Source: Nymphaea colorata (lineage: Eukaryota; Streptophyta; Magnoliopsida; Nymphaeales; Nymphaeaceae). From it: a stretch of 64,000 nucleotides of DNA. A program made the translations under genes and the position numbers. Positions 1-12,546 of this stretch are shown piece by piece. The DNA lies in NCBI RefSeq assembly GCF_008831285.2, contig NC_045142.1:7724713-7788712 (forward strand), in the 5' to 3' direction. The notes below the pieces were generated by a model. That model saw only the letters and a list, made by a program, of their open reading frames with translations, did no database searches and was not told where the DNA came from. How positions within the stretch are numbered: position 1 is the stretch's first letter; each line of letters starts with the position of its first letter.

Positions 1-2
1 AT

Positions 3-962
3 GTGGGCACATTACATGAAACTAAGAAATTTTTGTCATCAAAGTTTGACATGAAGGATCTTGGTTGTGCATCTTTTGCATGAGGAATCCAAATATTTCG
101 AGATCGTTCTCGGGGTATTCTTGGATTATCACAAAAGACCTACATTGATAAGGTGCTTCAGCGATATGGCATGAAGGATTGTAAACATAGAGATACTCCA
201 ATTGCTAAAGGAGACAAGTTTAGTCTCAAACAGTGCTGTAAAAGTGAAATCGAATATAAGGAAATGGAAAGGATTCCCTATTCGTCTGTTGTGGGAAGCC
301 TTATGTATGCTCAGGTTTGTACTCGTCCGGATATTGCATTTATCGTGGGAATGTTAGACAGATATTTAAGTAATCCAGGTATGGATCATTGGAAAGCAGC
401 CAAAAGAGTATTGAGATACTTACAAAGAACAAAAGATTTTATGTTCACATACAAGAAGTCAGACCAGTTGGAGATCATTGGGTATTCAGATTCTGACTTT
501 ACTGGGTGCCAAGACAGTCGCAAGTCTACTTCAGGCTATGTATTTCTGTTGGCTGGAGGAGTTATATCCTGGAAAAGTGTCAAACAGACACTTGTAGCTA
601 CTTCAACTATGGCAGCAGAATTCATAGCATGTTACGAGGCATCCAATCATGCATTGTGGTTGCGGAATTTTGTCACGGGGTTGCACATTATAAATGGTGT
701 AGAAAGACCACTAAGGTTATTGTGTGACAATAATTCAGCAGTTATGTACTCTAATAACAGCCGCAGTTTGTCAAAGTCGAAGCACATCGACATAAAGTTT
801 TTGGCTGTTAAAGAGAGGATACAGAATGGTCATGTGTCTTTAGAGCACATTGGGACAAACTCTATGATTGCGGATCCGCTTACTAAGGGTTTAACACCTA
901 AGGTCTTTCACGAACATGTTGTTCATATGGGGGTGTTATCCTTGGATGATGTGCTAGTTTAG
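3..962 (+). pseudogene. copia polyprotein C-terminal part (RT end and RNase H), one internal stop
   Basis: Reading in one frame from position 3 gives the end of a copia reverse transcriptase (ETKKFL, FDMKDLG, then GIQIFRDRSRGILGLSQ) interrupted by a TGA at 81-83. From the Met at 153 the frame is open for 269 codons to the TAG at 960-962. Visible motifs are the RT connection GSLMYA..TRPDI, the RNase H YSDSDFTGC with its acidic residues, SRKSTSGY, AAEF, CDNNSA, SKSKHIDIKF and the terminal ADPLTKGL. This is the usual RT-RNase H order of Tnt1/Tork-like plant elements. The stop in RT, where a coding residue is expected, means the copy is probably inactive, although RNase H itself is intact. Confidence 0.9.
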
Positions 963-1363
963 TGGGAGTTTGTATTTTGTTTGCTCTTATGTATGGACAC
1001 ATATTCAGTTTTTTACAGAATAAAGTTTGAAGTTCTTTGTTTCCATTTTGTGTTCATGTGTTTGTGTTTTGATCTCCATAAGGTTTTAAAGTTGGATCAG
1101 TTGAGAATAGACATGTTGTAATCACATTGCATGTAATTCTCATGCTATACATCCATATCAGATCTATGTCATTGGCTATGTTAACATTTGTGATCATTGA
1201 AGGTTTAGTTAATTTTGATATAGCGAAAGCCGCTTTGGTTCTGTATTGATATGATCATGGACGAGATTGGTGAAATGACGTTTAATAACACAGCAATTAT
1301 GAGCTCCTAAGGTTTTGTGCAATGTCTGAATATATAAAGACATATTTGTCCCAAGTGGGAGAT

Positions 1364-1900
1364 TGTAAGATCATTTGGTGGGCCGGCATATGTCTATGAA
1401 GAATTTCAGACATTATGGCTGTCTTAACGTGAATATCCGCTTAAGTTATTACATTTTGGGATATTACGTCATTTTAGATGGTATGGGGTAATTTTGAAAT
1501 GTATAGATACCGGTATGGAATTACGGACTCTTTGATGGGTGGAATTCGTTTATTTCAATGATTTAGCGTGAGCATGATCCTGTTTTAGGGTATATACGTT
1601 TGATTTTGTATATGCGTTATGGGGAGAAATCCGAACAAATATACCTTTTCGTTCGACAATAGCAAGGGTGCTACGACCACGGGGAACATTGTGGAAGAAG
1701 ACCCATGTACCAAAATATGGTGAAAATTGTGTTATACTCGAACACGGATCGATGTCCCTGTTGGTTTCTCTCCTAAGCCACAAGTATCTACTAGATTGGG
1801 TGGAAATAGGTTATTATAATAGGAGATTCACTATGAGGCATGCATCTTTTTTGCAGATGATACACTCAGGCGTTACCTGTCAGTGAAAGCAATGAGGAAA
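1364..1900 (+). repeat. probable 3' LTR of the copia element (right end uncertain)
   Basis: The stretch begins with TG immediately after the polypurine tract. It carries no gene. Open frames of 70-77 codons on both strands show no recognisable motif. The end is placed approximately, where LINE-like sequence seems to start. Confidence 0.5.
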
Positions 1901-4680
1901 GATGAGATGACGATGCTCTACCCTGTCGAAGGCAGAAACCACTGTTTTCAAAGGGAAAGGGCCTCTTGGAAACATGGATGTAAGGTCTAGCAAGACACCC
2001 AATCAGAAAACAAGAGACCTAGCCAAGGAGGGTAGAAGGAATATGAAGTTTGTACACCAATTGCAGGTCTGAAAGCAGGAGCAACTGTCAAGGATAAGGA
2101 AGGATCAGGAAACGGCACAACCAATCCAGGAACGAGCATAAATTATGCAGGTCCCTCCTTATCCTTACCTTTAGCTGATGCCTTTACTAGCTTGATGCCA
2201 GAAAATGATAAGAGGTAAACTGAGTTTTCTCCAGGTTTTGCCTTTAAGGTGGGGGTAAATCTAAATCATTTGAAAGGAGAGGCAACAAAGTGCTATGGGG
2301 CATCTAAAAGATCCCTTAGGTTCTAGCTAATGAAGAGCTTGGGAGGAAGGAAACCCCTTCAACGTTATATTAGTTTGAGAGATTCAGAGGAAGCCTAGAT
2401 TGTGATCAACAAAAAACGAAGGAAGAATGGAAGTAAGGAGAGTGTCATATTAAGAGATGGAGATGAACTGCAGCTGCCATGTAACAACCATTCCTATGCT
2501 TTCATCTGATCACCATTAATAAAGCAAACAACATACCACATACCAAGAAGATCGATATTTTTGTTTTCACAATTTTTGCCTTCCTGCTGATCATACAAAA
2601 ATTATAATAGAGGCAGAGTGACAAAAGCAATATTCAGGCTACACATTATGCTTAAATTTTTCTAGAAATTTCAAGCTGCAAGGAAAGCTGCCTCAACAAA
2701 CTAACTGATAGAATATCTTCCCTTCAATAGCAATACTAGGTTGTTGATATGAGAATAGAAGAAGGGGCAGCAGGAAGTGTTGAAGAAAAGTTGAGAATGA
2801 GATCCACCCTCTCACAATATTTCAATATGAAAAAATACTATGGCGCAATAAACTGAGAATTTGCTGGCTGCAAGAAAGGGATGAAAACATGCATTTCTTT
2901 TATGCGATAGCGAAGAATAGAGAAAAGAAAAAAAGAATTGAAAAGGTGAAAGTGGCCAGAAACCTCTATGAATTTTTTTTTTTTTTTTTTAAGCAAATGT
3001 GGGGCGTCATCGAAGATTATATCAGTAAAGCAGTAACTGATTTCTAACGTGGGCATGATGGTCGAAGATATTAATAAAACCAATATAATGTTTTTGCGTA
3101 AATTCAGTGGCACAATGACTTTAGGCCCATAGCCCTTTACAATTGCACTTACAAGATCTCATAACTATGATCATGGTCTTGTCTATGTGTGGTATCTTGG
3201 CTAGAATTGTTAATGTTAGCCAGAGAGCTTTTCTTAAATGTAGAATGATACATGATCAGTTCATTATGACTCAACATTTGATTGATTGGTTCAGAAGGTG
3301 AACAAGGATGAGTCGCATTTGGTGACTATAAACACTATCAAAGGCAAAAGGAATCAGCCGGGCTGCGTTGTTAGAATGGTCACCATCTTGTTTTCCCCCA
3401 TCATATCTTGGCCTTCCTTTCAATGCAGATCAATTGGTGGACTCCTCATGTGGACCCCACATGGAGAAAGTAGCAAGAAAGCTAACAAAATGGCAAGCCT
3501 CTATGCTTGGTCAAATTTAACGTAATACCCCTAATAAATTTCTGGATGCAAGGGGTGAGGATCCTTAAATTAAATATTAAAGAGCTTGAGAAAAGTATGA
3601 ACAGCCTCTTGGGGGCAGCTAGTGTTAATGGCTTGAAGGGATTTCATCTCATTTCATGAAAAGATATATGTAAACCCTAGGCTAAGCCTCATGTCGGTAT
3701 TAAGTAGTTGGAAGCTTTTTGTTAATGCTAATGCTGGTGTACGGATGTGGCTCCATCACAAATACCTAAATATGATCAAGGGTTAATGGTCTCCCAATTT
3801 GCACAACAATGGTTTGTGGGTGTGGAAAGGTTTGCTCTGAGATTGGTTTCTCATTACAGATAATATGAGGTGGCATATTGGTAGTGGGAATAGAGCTAGA
3901 TTCTGGACTAACAATTGGTATGTCACTGTGTTGCTTAATCACATTCGTGGTGTTGATTGTCAATCATCTGCATATAAATCTGAGGGAAGCAATAGCTAAA
4001 GACTGTAGCCATCTTTTTGCCCTAGTTGAGGGGATTTCCTTGCTCTGTCATATGAATTTAGGCCAAGGACAAGGTGTTATTGAAGACAACATCAAAGATC
4101 TTGAGAAGTTAACTGCTTCAGAATTTATGAAAAATATAAAACTAGGAGTGAAGCCCTAGTTTGGAGGAAAGACATCTGGAATTACAGACCACCAACTAGA
4201 GCTTGTTGGTTTCTCTTAAAAGCATGCAATTCCTGACTCCCAACTCTCGATAGGTTGCAAAAAATTGGTGTGTATGTGGCTAATCGGTGCAGCACGTCTA
4301 AGGAAAATAGTGAAGACAATAACCATGTCAGCAAGGTGCAGAGCTGCCAAACCAATCAGTTCAGTATTTCATGGTCCCAAAGTTAGGCAGATAGCAATTA
4401 AAGAAGAATTTCAGGTCTAGCTTCATGCCAAATTGATACATGCATGGACAATCAAGTACTGGAATATTACCTTTCACATAGTGGTTTGGAGACTCTGGTG
4501 GCCTCGAAACATGTTGCTTCCTGACTTCTGAAGTGAGGGTTGGCTGCAGGATTTCCCCATGATTATATGGAACTATTGCCAGGATAGATACAAAGCCATT
4601 AAGTGGAAGAAAAGAGAATATGATCAAGTTAACACTTGGCTACATATGGATGCTGTTTATACTGACTTCCACTAGGAGAC
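1900..4680 (+). mobile_element. degenerate L1-like LINE
   Basis: Translated pieces in shifting frames follow the order of a plant L1-type LINE. Near 2835-2955 the reading WLQERDENMHFFYAIAKNR matches the segment before the RT fingers (family form WLKEGDRNTKFFH). Near 3105-3290 come FRPIALYNCTYKI and QRAFLKCRMIHDQF. Near 3400-3530 is the post-RT segment LAFLSMQ/LPFNADQL followed by KLTKWQASMLG. Near 3840-3920 is RWHIGSGNRARFWTNNW, and 4140-4330 carries the zinc-finger RVT region (PTRACWFLLKACNS, DRLQKIGVYV). The RT palm with its catalytic FADD/YADD is missing between about 3300 and 3390. Stops and frameshifts are frequent, so this is a dead copy. Confidence 0.8.
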
Positions 4681-4980
4681 ACAGTATCTTATCTATTGTC
4701 AAGTTCAAAAAAGGGAAAAACTACTGTTAGGTGGATTCCTTCTTCATACTCGTTTAATTAATTCTCTTGTTAAGAGTATTTGACAGAATGAGGGTAATGT
4801 TGATTCAGGTGATTTTGATATCTTGTAGTGGGGTATCTCACACCTACACCAATATGCCTGTAAAATCATCATTGTGTCCAATTGCAAGGAATGACTTTGT
4901 ACACTTAAAGGCACCATAGAGGAGAGAAGGAAGTGGCTGGTAAGATAGAAGGAATTGGATAAATTTCTTAGATAATATGA
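4681..4980. other. unrecognised sequence between LINE and microsatellite
   Basis: There is no supported gene. The sequence may be the 3' tail of the LINE, but no poly(A) end is visible. Confidence 0.4.
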
Positions 4981-4988
4981 TATATTTC

Positions 4989-5017
4989 TTTCTTTCTCTC
5001 CCTCTCTCTCTCTCTCT

Positions 5018-5078
<61 letters not shown>
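4989..5078. repeat. (TC)n-(TA)n compound microsatellite
   Basis: A pyrimidine TC run (about 4995-5018) passes directly into a TA run of about 29 units (about 5020-5078). Apparent open frames on both strands here (repeated YI or SL) are artefacts of the repeat. Confidence 0.95.
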
Positions 5079-5079
<1 letters not shown>

Positions 5080-5081
<2 letters not shown>

Positions 5082-6420
5082 CTTATTTTCATCTTTCTCT
5101 TGGACACTAACTTTTCGTTTGATTCCATTTCATGGTTTCTACCTTTCCTCTTTATTGTTTAGTGTTTTTTTTTTAATCTTCTCATTCTGAGTTTTCTTTT
5201 CATGTTTCTTTTAAAATCTTAAAATCCTTCTCACTTATAAATTTTCTCAAATTTGTCTTTTCCTTAAAGAAATTTCTCTTGTAGTTGACAATCGCCTCCC
5301 TTTCAATTGTCTTTTCTCTAAGACCTAAAATTTTGATTTTCACTCATCTGCTTCAATTAGTCCAAAACTCAATTAATGTATCCAATTGATTGGTCTACAA
5401 TCCCAATATACTTTCAAAACCTTTTTTTGAAAATTGTATCTTGGTCTAATGACTTTCTAAAAGAGGATATAAGCAAATGCATGGAAATTTAGATGTAAGT
5501 TATGGTAGAAATACTCTTAGATGAATGTTATGATATGAATGAATAATTTATGTTCAAGCGAATAAAATCAATGCATTTATGTATTCACGCACTCACAATC
5601 ACTTGCGAAATTCATGAATAATCACAAACACTTTTTTAAAGGACTTAAACAAGATGAAATTAAGGTCTAATAATGTAGTAACCAAATTAGAGCAATATCT
5701 GAAACTAACTTAAGGTTTCAAGAGAACAAAAAATATTCAAAATACCAGGCTTGGCTTCCAAAAGTTTTCAAGGCTACTTGCAAAGATTTCTCAAATCAAA
5801 ATACATTATTCACTCAAAAGTACTTCAAAATTTTCTCACATAAAAGTTTATGAAATACCAATCTTCAAAAATTTCTTGCCAAGCATTACACTGCATTAGG
5901 ATAAAATATATGTTTAAGTGAACATATAGCCCAATAGTGAACATAGTTTTTGGATTAGTTATCTTTGGTAAAGGTGTAGGAAATGGCCAATTCTTATACC
6001 GACAGACGAGTCCGTTTTTTCTCTATAAAAAATTTACTTTGTTAAAGTACTTTAAAAACCAAAACAAATTTTAGGATGCAAACAGCTATAAATCTAATAG
6101 CCGGTGTGCTAATGGATGAACCTAGCTCTCAACTCTCATTTGCATTGGAAACCAGCATAGGTGTTAATGCATGACATGCAAATGACCCTCTTTTGGAGAA
6201 AAAATGATGAGATTGACCAAAAAATGTAGATAGTAAAAACCTTTTATTTAAAATATTTTATTTTCTTTTAGGGTTAAATTGTCTTTTTAGATATCTTCTA
6301 AAACTTTTGTTTGTGAATCATGTGGTTTTGTATTATTTTAAACATATTCAGTGATAACAATTTGCTAAACATTAGGTGGTCCTTTGGAGTAAAAAGTTGA
6401 AGTTAATTAAGTTATAATTT
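5080..6420. other. AT-rich gene-free stretch
   Basis: I see no coding potential, RNA gene or repeat with clear borders. There are only AT-rich sequence and short homopolymers. Confidence 0.6.
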
Positions 6421-6429
6421 ATAACTCTC

Positions 6430-7380
6430 TCTTCTTTTTTTTCACGCCCTCCAGCTCTGAAAACCTGGTTTAGTGGACATTTGGCAAGGTACTAAGTTTC
6501 ATGAAAACCTGGTTTAAATGGCAGCCGCATGGCTGCACACAGGCCTGGTTGAGCTGGCCCAACCAGACTGAACCCAGACCCGACACTGATACAGCCAGAT
6601 ATGCCCACATTCATTATCTCATGTCAGTTCTAAAAGTACTAAAGACGAACCCGACTAGTTAAGGAGTAGATGGTTTAACCCGTCCCGGGCCAGCCTGGTT
6701 GATTAGTGTTACTTGTTAATATATTATTATCACTATATTATTTTTAAAACAATTTCATAAGTTTATTTTAATGAAACTTAATTATCTAGAAAACTGGACT
6801 GAAGTCAAATAACAGATCTGACCCATTAGCTCAAGTCCCCTCCTCTATCTCGGATAATTTTTGCCTTAAAAGGGTGATGCATAGCCTTACATGACATCTG
6901 AACATGATTTTAGTTCCCAATCCATTTAAAGACAACTGACCAAGTCTGATGAACACTAATCTTCTATATATCTCCTTCGAGTTTCAGTCAAGAAGTGGGT
7001 TCAGCAATGTTCAAAAATTAACTTTTTGTTCCTTTTGAAGAACCCAATTTGGTGCAGATTGTACCTGGACTCAAAGCCAAATCCGCATAAATGCATAGAT
7101 ATGATGTAGATCTGGTGTGACATATTTTTGCTGATATTGCAAAAGATCCATGGTAAGATCCATCATTCATCAAACTAAAGATCTTAGGTCAAATATAAGA
7201 TCGACCATTAAGATTCTTATTTTATTTCTTTGCATTGAGAAAGGCCAGATTTAAGATCGGTGGTAGGGAAGGTCTGGTTTTAAATCCACTGTTTTCAAAT
7301 CCTAAGGATCTCAAGTCTGAGGCTATCAAACACCCCCTATTTGACCGACAGAATCAGGATCTGGGTTCCAATGCAAATAG
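6430..7380. repeat. degenerate GGGCC-type repeat and 'gatctaag' repeat
   Basis: About 6530-6800 has the layout of the GGGCC-rich repeats seen again near 28.4, 29.8, 31.2, 57.7 and 60.9 kb: GC-rich blocks (cccgtcccgggccagcc) followed by an AT-rich tail. About 7140-7345 resembles 61880-62055; both contain aaatcca..tttcaaatcc and atcaaac. Borders are unclear and no gene is present. Confidence 0.4.
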
Positions 7381-9600
7381 ATTTGTTGATTAGTTGTAAT
7401 TGATTCCAAAGTCCAAAAGTCCTGTGCACACTGTTCCTTGATTCTGTTGCAAAAGATAGCAAAAATAATTGGATATCAAATTAAAAGTGATTAATATGCA
7501 AAAACTAGCTACGTGTAATGTGAATGGGGCCTTCATCTGGATTCCAACTGGATCTGGTTTATCCGTTGATACAATTCTCCCCGGATGCAAATTAAATGAG
7601 GTGTTGATGTGCATTTGAACTAAATCTAATTTAAATAAAGTTGTAAGTCTTCACAAGGACAGCCACCTGAATGAAAATGGAGCCAGCCAGTAGAAGAGGG
7701 AACATGAAGTAAATGTGATCTTCGGAATGACGGGGCCTGAAACTATATATATGGTTATTAATCTAATATCTGATATGTTGTCCCTGAGACTAATATTAAT
7801 GTTTATTATTTGACTAACAATAATAATTTTATCAATAAAAAATACATATACAAGCAAATAATGGACATAAAGTCAAGCATGCTACCCATTTAGTTTCAAG
7901 CCACTATGGATTCCATACTGAATTCAATTGTGAGTTTAAAAGTTGAACTTGACAAATTCAGTTGCGAATTTAAAAATATGGTTTGAATACTGAATATTTA
8001 AACATCTAACAAACCAGACATGACAAAGACTAAATCCGATTCTCTAATTTCTCCACTTTATCCGTAGTTAATTTAAACTTGAAGTGAGCTAAAGAGTAAA
8101 AACTGCTTGAAAATTTTTCCTAATTTTTTTTTTTATCCCGTGTCGAAAGCGTCTTCACTTCATCACCTAGAGTTTTGCAACCTCAATCCACTTTCCGTCC
8201 ATCATACCTCGTTCATAATTCCAATGCTTTTAAAGAGCAAAAAAAACCAGCTAAACACTGTCCTATTCTTTTATACCCCTTAATAAATTAAAAATAGGAT
8301 AATTTAAAGTACTAATGTTCCAGAAAAAATGTTCCAGAAAAACTCACGGTTGTGGCAACTCTGTTTCCGTTTCTTAAAGATGTTGAACGGTTCAATGAAC
8401 TGTCTGAAAGTTTAGCTTTGTTCCTAATTCACACTTATGCTGCGACTTGGATTCTTAATTCTGGGTCACCTTAACCTTAAGGTTGCTCTACTTACAACTT
8501 ATAATGTTTCTTCTAGTGACTGTCCTGCAAAATAAAAAATAGAAACTTACAACCATTATTCCAAAAGGTTATGCAAGTTGAAACATAGTGGAGACATCAT
8601 CTTGAAGCAGTAAAACTGGATCATGTGGCCTAGGGGGATAGTGGAAAGGGTATGAGCTTCAGATTTCTTATTAGGCAGTAGGATAAAATATTGATGCTGC
8701 TCACCCGAAGTAGTAAGTAAATGAGACAAAATTGCAAGGACAGATGGATTATAAGTGTTGCTCCATCTGATTTCTTTTCTAGAAGATTTAAGAAAATGAA
8801 ACAAGTAAACAAATCCTTCAAACAGCTGCCTCCTGTACACACATCTTGTAACCATACCACATTCAAGTTTCACTAGAACTGGAAAGTACAACACAGGCAC
8901 ACCATTCAGAACCAATAATGAAAAATATAAGAAAGATAAATGACAAGTTTTCACTTCTTTGATTTATTGCACACATTCAAATTATTTGAAAATAAAAGGA
9001 CAAATAATGGGCTTGCAGCAGTGCGCTACCATTTACTACAATACCAGCATTCGTGTCACTGGCATAAAATTGTGACCAGTGGGACTATAACTTGAGCTCG
9101 AGGAAAATTTCAACATTATGGACAGTTTCAACTATACCCATAAACCAAAAAGGAAAAGGAAAAATACACGTGCCATTAAACCTGAAGGCGACTTGTCTGT
9201 TATGCCATAAGGGGGATGGGCCTGAAAGCCTCCCCCTCCCTGTTACTTCTTATAGCAGTCCATGTAATTGCCCCAATTAAACAACGATTCCATTTCTTGA
9301 AAGAAGCTTGTCCCCAATCAAAGTAATTTTCCATTTATCAGCTCGGAGAATGAAAGTAGATCCCCTTTTAGGCACAACTGGATTAAATAGAATGAGAAAG
9401 AAAATAAAGAATGAGACAATGGACACCTAATCGTCTTGTAGAATATTAACAGAACCCTCATAATGCATGTCTCAGACCAAGAATCATGAAATTTTTACAT
9501 GATGTTCTGACTAATACAACAATTACCAGGAACTATAGCTTAATCATCACGTCAAAGATAGTGCAGCAATGATGAAAGGTTAGAGAATATATCATGCATT
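7381..9600. other. gene-free stretch with unassigned open frames
   Basis: The longest frame is 132 codons on the minus strand (8556-8954). It has no motif I recognise and no codon bias suggesting selection, so I do not call it a gene. The rest is AT-rich sequence. Confidence 0.5.
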
Positions 9601-9654
9601 CATGCACAAAAAATAGTAATAATTAACTGCTCGTTTTCTTGAGTACTTATTTCA

Positions 9655-9765
9655 GTCTATGTCACATAGGTATGGGTACGGATGCCGGTATGGGTATCGG
9701 GACAGGCTACAGATGCGGAGCACTTTTTGAAAAAAATTGGGTATGGAGACATATGGCCGTACACA
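9655..9765 (+). repeat. short 'ctatgtcacatagg' repeat, copy 1
   Basis: The block starts ctatgtcacataggtatggg, runs through tandem-like g-gtatggg units and a gatgcggagca segment, then tttttgaaaaaaatt. The same order is found in reverse orientation at about 17485-17557. The shared opening also appears at about 33677. This looks like a dispersed short repeat; ends were not resolved. Confidence 0.5.
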
Positions 9766-9839
9766 CACACATAACAAAAAGTAAGATTTTAAACAAACAA
9801 ACAAATATAGAAAGTTCTATTAGTACAAACTAAGTTGCA

Positions 9840-10870
9840 AGAAAAATGGACGGTTACCAGAAAATCTCGTTGGAAAGTCCTACTGAACAGTTCCAGTCAA
9901 ACTGCAGAGAACATGAAGAGTCCTCTAGTTTCTGTCAAGGGCTCTTTCATCCTATATACACAATTACTTCAAAAAAACTTAATTAGTGGACATAATGGAC
10001 TTGAATAACTTTGACCAAGTAGAAAATGATGATGGACATGGCCATCGGTGCATTGACTGCATCCGACACAGGTCTGACCATGTCCAAGCTGTGTCTCAGG
10101 GCATACACGCGTTCCACTCACGTAGACACTATACCTCACCCAAATAGAGGTATCCATGTAACTGCAGGGATCTTTCATTTTCATTTTCTTTGAATCTAAT
10201 GTCAGATAATGATGCTAACTGGGTTGGATATATAGAATCAACATTCGATTATTAGTTTTTGTCTTCTTAGGTGATTTATTAAATCCTGAAAATGTAGGAA
10301 GCAGCAAAAAAGTAAATAGGTTGAACACATCCAAATCTCTGGGCCAGCCGGCCAGGTAGTATATACACCGAAAGTAACCATAGTACCATACCATCCACAA
10401 ATGACCACTATCATAAAAAACTTTTGAAGAATTACATATCTCTTCCACGTGATGTTCAAATATGAGAGCAGATTTCTTCACCAAGGTCCTAGCAGGTCCC
10501 AGTCTACGGTCCACCTTAGCAAACATTTGGTGATGACAAAATTTGAGGGTATTCATGTGTGTGTGTGTGTGTGCGCGCTCTTTTCATTTTGTTAGTTTCT
10601 TCTTTATTCCTATTCTTTATTCTAATAAATGGCATTACAGCAAAAAAGGTGTTTTAGATGTTGGGAGCATCCATGGTTGGCCATTTCAGCTAGAACAATC
10701 ACCTTTCTGTATAAACAAGGGAACTTCTTCCTCTTAAAGTAGCCATGCATGATTGCATGTACTTAGGGAATATAACATGATCTCTTTATTATGATTTCAA
10801 TGTGTTTCCCCTTTATATAACTGTGGGAAAATAGTATTTATGTGAGTGAGTAATTAGTTTGTGAAAGTAT
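9840..10870. other. gene-free stretch with (GT)n at about 10556
   Basis: It contains a short GT/GTGC run near 10553-10575 and a 113-codon minus-strand frame (10215-10556) that I cannot assign to any family. Confidence 0.5.
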
Positions 10871-10874
10871 TGCA

Positions 10875-10976
10875 GAAGCTCTTTAATATGCACTAAGAGA
10901 GAGAAACTCCATTCTTACAATAATCAAGGGTGTTTATGAAGCTCTTTAATATGCACTAAGAGAGAGAAACTCCATC
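10875..10976. repeat. direct repeat, 63-bp period
   Basis: A 38-bp block starting gaagctctttaatatgcact recurs at 10875 and 10938 with one mismatch near its end. The 25 bp between the copies is not repeated. Confidence 0.9.
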
Positions 10977-11216
10977 CTTTGGCACACAAATGCACACGCC
11001 AATGCAGAATGTGACTAGTGCTGTACATACAGTTACCCGTGCAACTAGTTACAGAGCTGTAATGTACCCCTATAACATTGTATTGTACGACATGCTGTCA
11101 TAGACTCCACATCGCCTCCATAGAAACAATGAGGCATTCGAGACCCAATTTAAAGTTTTTGATTTCAAAAACCCCTTCAGAACCGACTCCTGTATACTGT
11201 TAGGAGTAGTACAAGG

Positions 11217-11482
11217 GAGATTTTGAACCTTTGAAGGAGAAAACGTCGATTTGAAGCTCCATTTGCATGTGAGAGATCAAATTGCAATTGAAGAAAGAGC
11301 AGCTTCAGTTTCCACCATGAAAGGTTATCACATTTTCTTTTTCTTTTTTGAGATTTTGAACCTTTGAAGGAGAAAACGTCGGTTTGAAGCTCCATTTGCA
11401 TGTGAGAGATCGAATTGCAATTGAAGAAAGAGCAGCTTCAGTTTCCACCATGAAAGATTATCACATTTTCTTTTTCTTTTTT
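11217..11482. repeat. tandem duplication, 133-bp unit
   Basis: The segment beginning gagattttgaacctttgaag at 11217 is repeated from 11350, with only a few substitutions (cgatttg/cggtttg, gatcaaa/gatcgaa, aaaggtt/aaagatt). The near identity suggests a recent event. Minus-strand frames across it repeat the same peptide and are not a gene. Confidence 0.95.
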
Positions 11483-12222
11483 GCATTGAACAAGTTAACT
11501 TTGTGATGTATAAAGCCTTAAACATATTTTTTGTTGTGTTGTGTCACTATGTTAGGTTGAATTGACGAATGTCCATTGTTATACCTATGTACAACATGTT
11601 TTCTTATCTAAAACATATTTTCTTGATTTTTCCTGAATTTTCCTTATTTTTTTGTTTTTTGATTTTTCTGATATTAAAAAATAAATGTATGATTTTTTAT
11701 GATAGCTAATGAGTTGTATCTAACTACTGAACCGGCCAGTGCGTGTTATGATATGCACTTACAACATTGACAATAAGTGCTCTATGAACAACTTTTCTCT
11801 TGAAGGGAGCAAATGCACTGAGAAAAAGGATTGGGAGTAGAACATCTTTGGTTAGAAATACCAAAACGTCCCACGGGTAAAGTGTGGCACAACTAGAAGA
11901 ATAAACATTTGAACTCTACCAAATTGGTTATAGGCTTCTTTCTTCATCCTATAGAAAGAAAGATGAATCCTACATACTTTTCTCAAAGGTGCACATACAT
12001 ACACACATTAATACATTATCAACTATGTAGCACACAACTTCTAAAAGAGTGATGCAACCTGACAATGAGTACAAGAATTCTTTGTTTATAATCTTATTGA
12101 TTATATGTATATATGCAGCCACTGTATCCCTGTTCCCACGATTCTTTGAAAGTGCCCTCTACACATGTGACATATCGATGTTCTAATATTCAATGAACCA
12201 GAATTCATTGTTTGCCTATTGA
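11483..12222. other. gene-free AT-rich stretch
   Basis: No gene or bounded repeat is recognised. Confidence 0.6.
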
Positions 12223-12230
12223 CCTGTAAC

Positions 12231-12538
12231 CAATGTTGTAAAAAGTGTATCGTAAGTCGTGTCGGTCTGGCTTTAAGATATGTTGTATCGTAAAATATCG
12301 TAACGTACCGTAACCATATCGTTTCTTTTTTAAAAAAAAAAATAATCAGAAAAAATATAAAAATTTCTCAAAAAATAATAATAAATCAATAAAAAATTAC
12401 CGTATCGTACATGTATCATGTCGTATCGTTGCCATATCATTGCCGTATCGTAACCATATCGTAAATGTACGATACGGTGGTGTATCGTATCTATTTTACG
12501 TTCGATACGATACATATCGTACGATACGTACAGCACTG
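12231..12538. mobile_element. ATCGTA-rich MITE (hAT-type)
   Basis: This is a 308-bp element flanked by a perfect 8-bp duplication CCTGTAAC (12223-12230 and 12539-12546). The ends CAATGTTGTA and the complement of the right end, CAGTGCTGTA, form imperfect terminal inverted repeats. Both arms are filled with tacgatac/gtatcgta words, so the whole element is nearly palindromic around an AT-rich centre. No transposase is encoded. An 8-bp target duplication fits the hAT superfamily. Confidence 0.85.
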
Positions 12539-12546
12539 CCTGTAAC

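Larger units (their letters stand above)
1..1900 (+). mobile_element. Ty1/copia retrotransposon, 3' end (pol tail plus start of 3' LTR)
   Basis: The window opens inside the reverse transcriptase of a copia element and runs through RNase H to a 3' untranslated stretch (963-1350). A purine-rich polypurine tract (cccaagtgggaga, about 1350-1362) is followed at 1364 by TGTAAGATC, the expected start of the 3' LTR. The right end of the LTR is not obvious; about 1900 is an estimate, because LINE-like sequence follows. The 5' part lies outside the window, so neither LTR identity nor the target duplication can be checked here. Confidence 0.85.

Noticed and set aside
4844-5162. Open frames on both strands across the TC/TA tract
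   Set aside because: They are produced by the microsatellite (repeated YI and SL) and have no other content.
8556-8954. 132-codon minus-strand open frame
   Set aside because: No motif, no family resemblance, no promoter or splice context; it fits chance in AT-rich DNA.
10215-10556. 113-codon minus-strand open frame
   Set aside because: I could not match it to any family and found no supporting signals.
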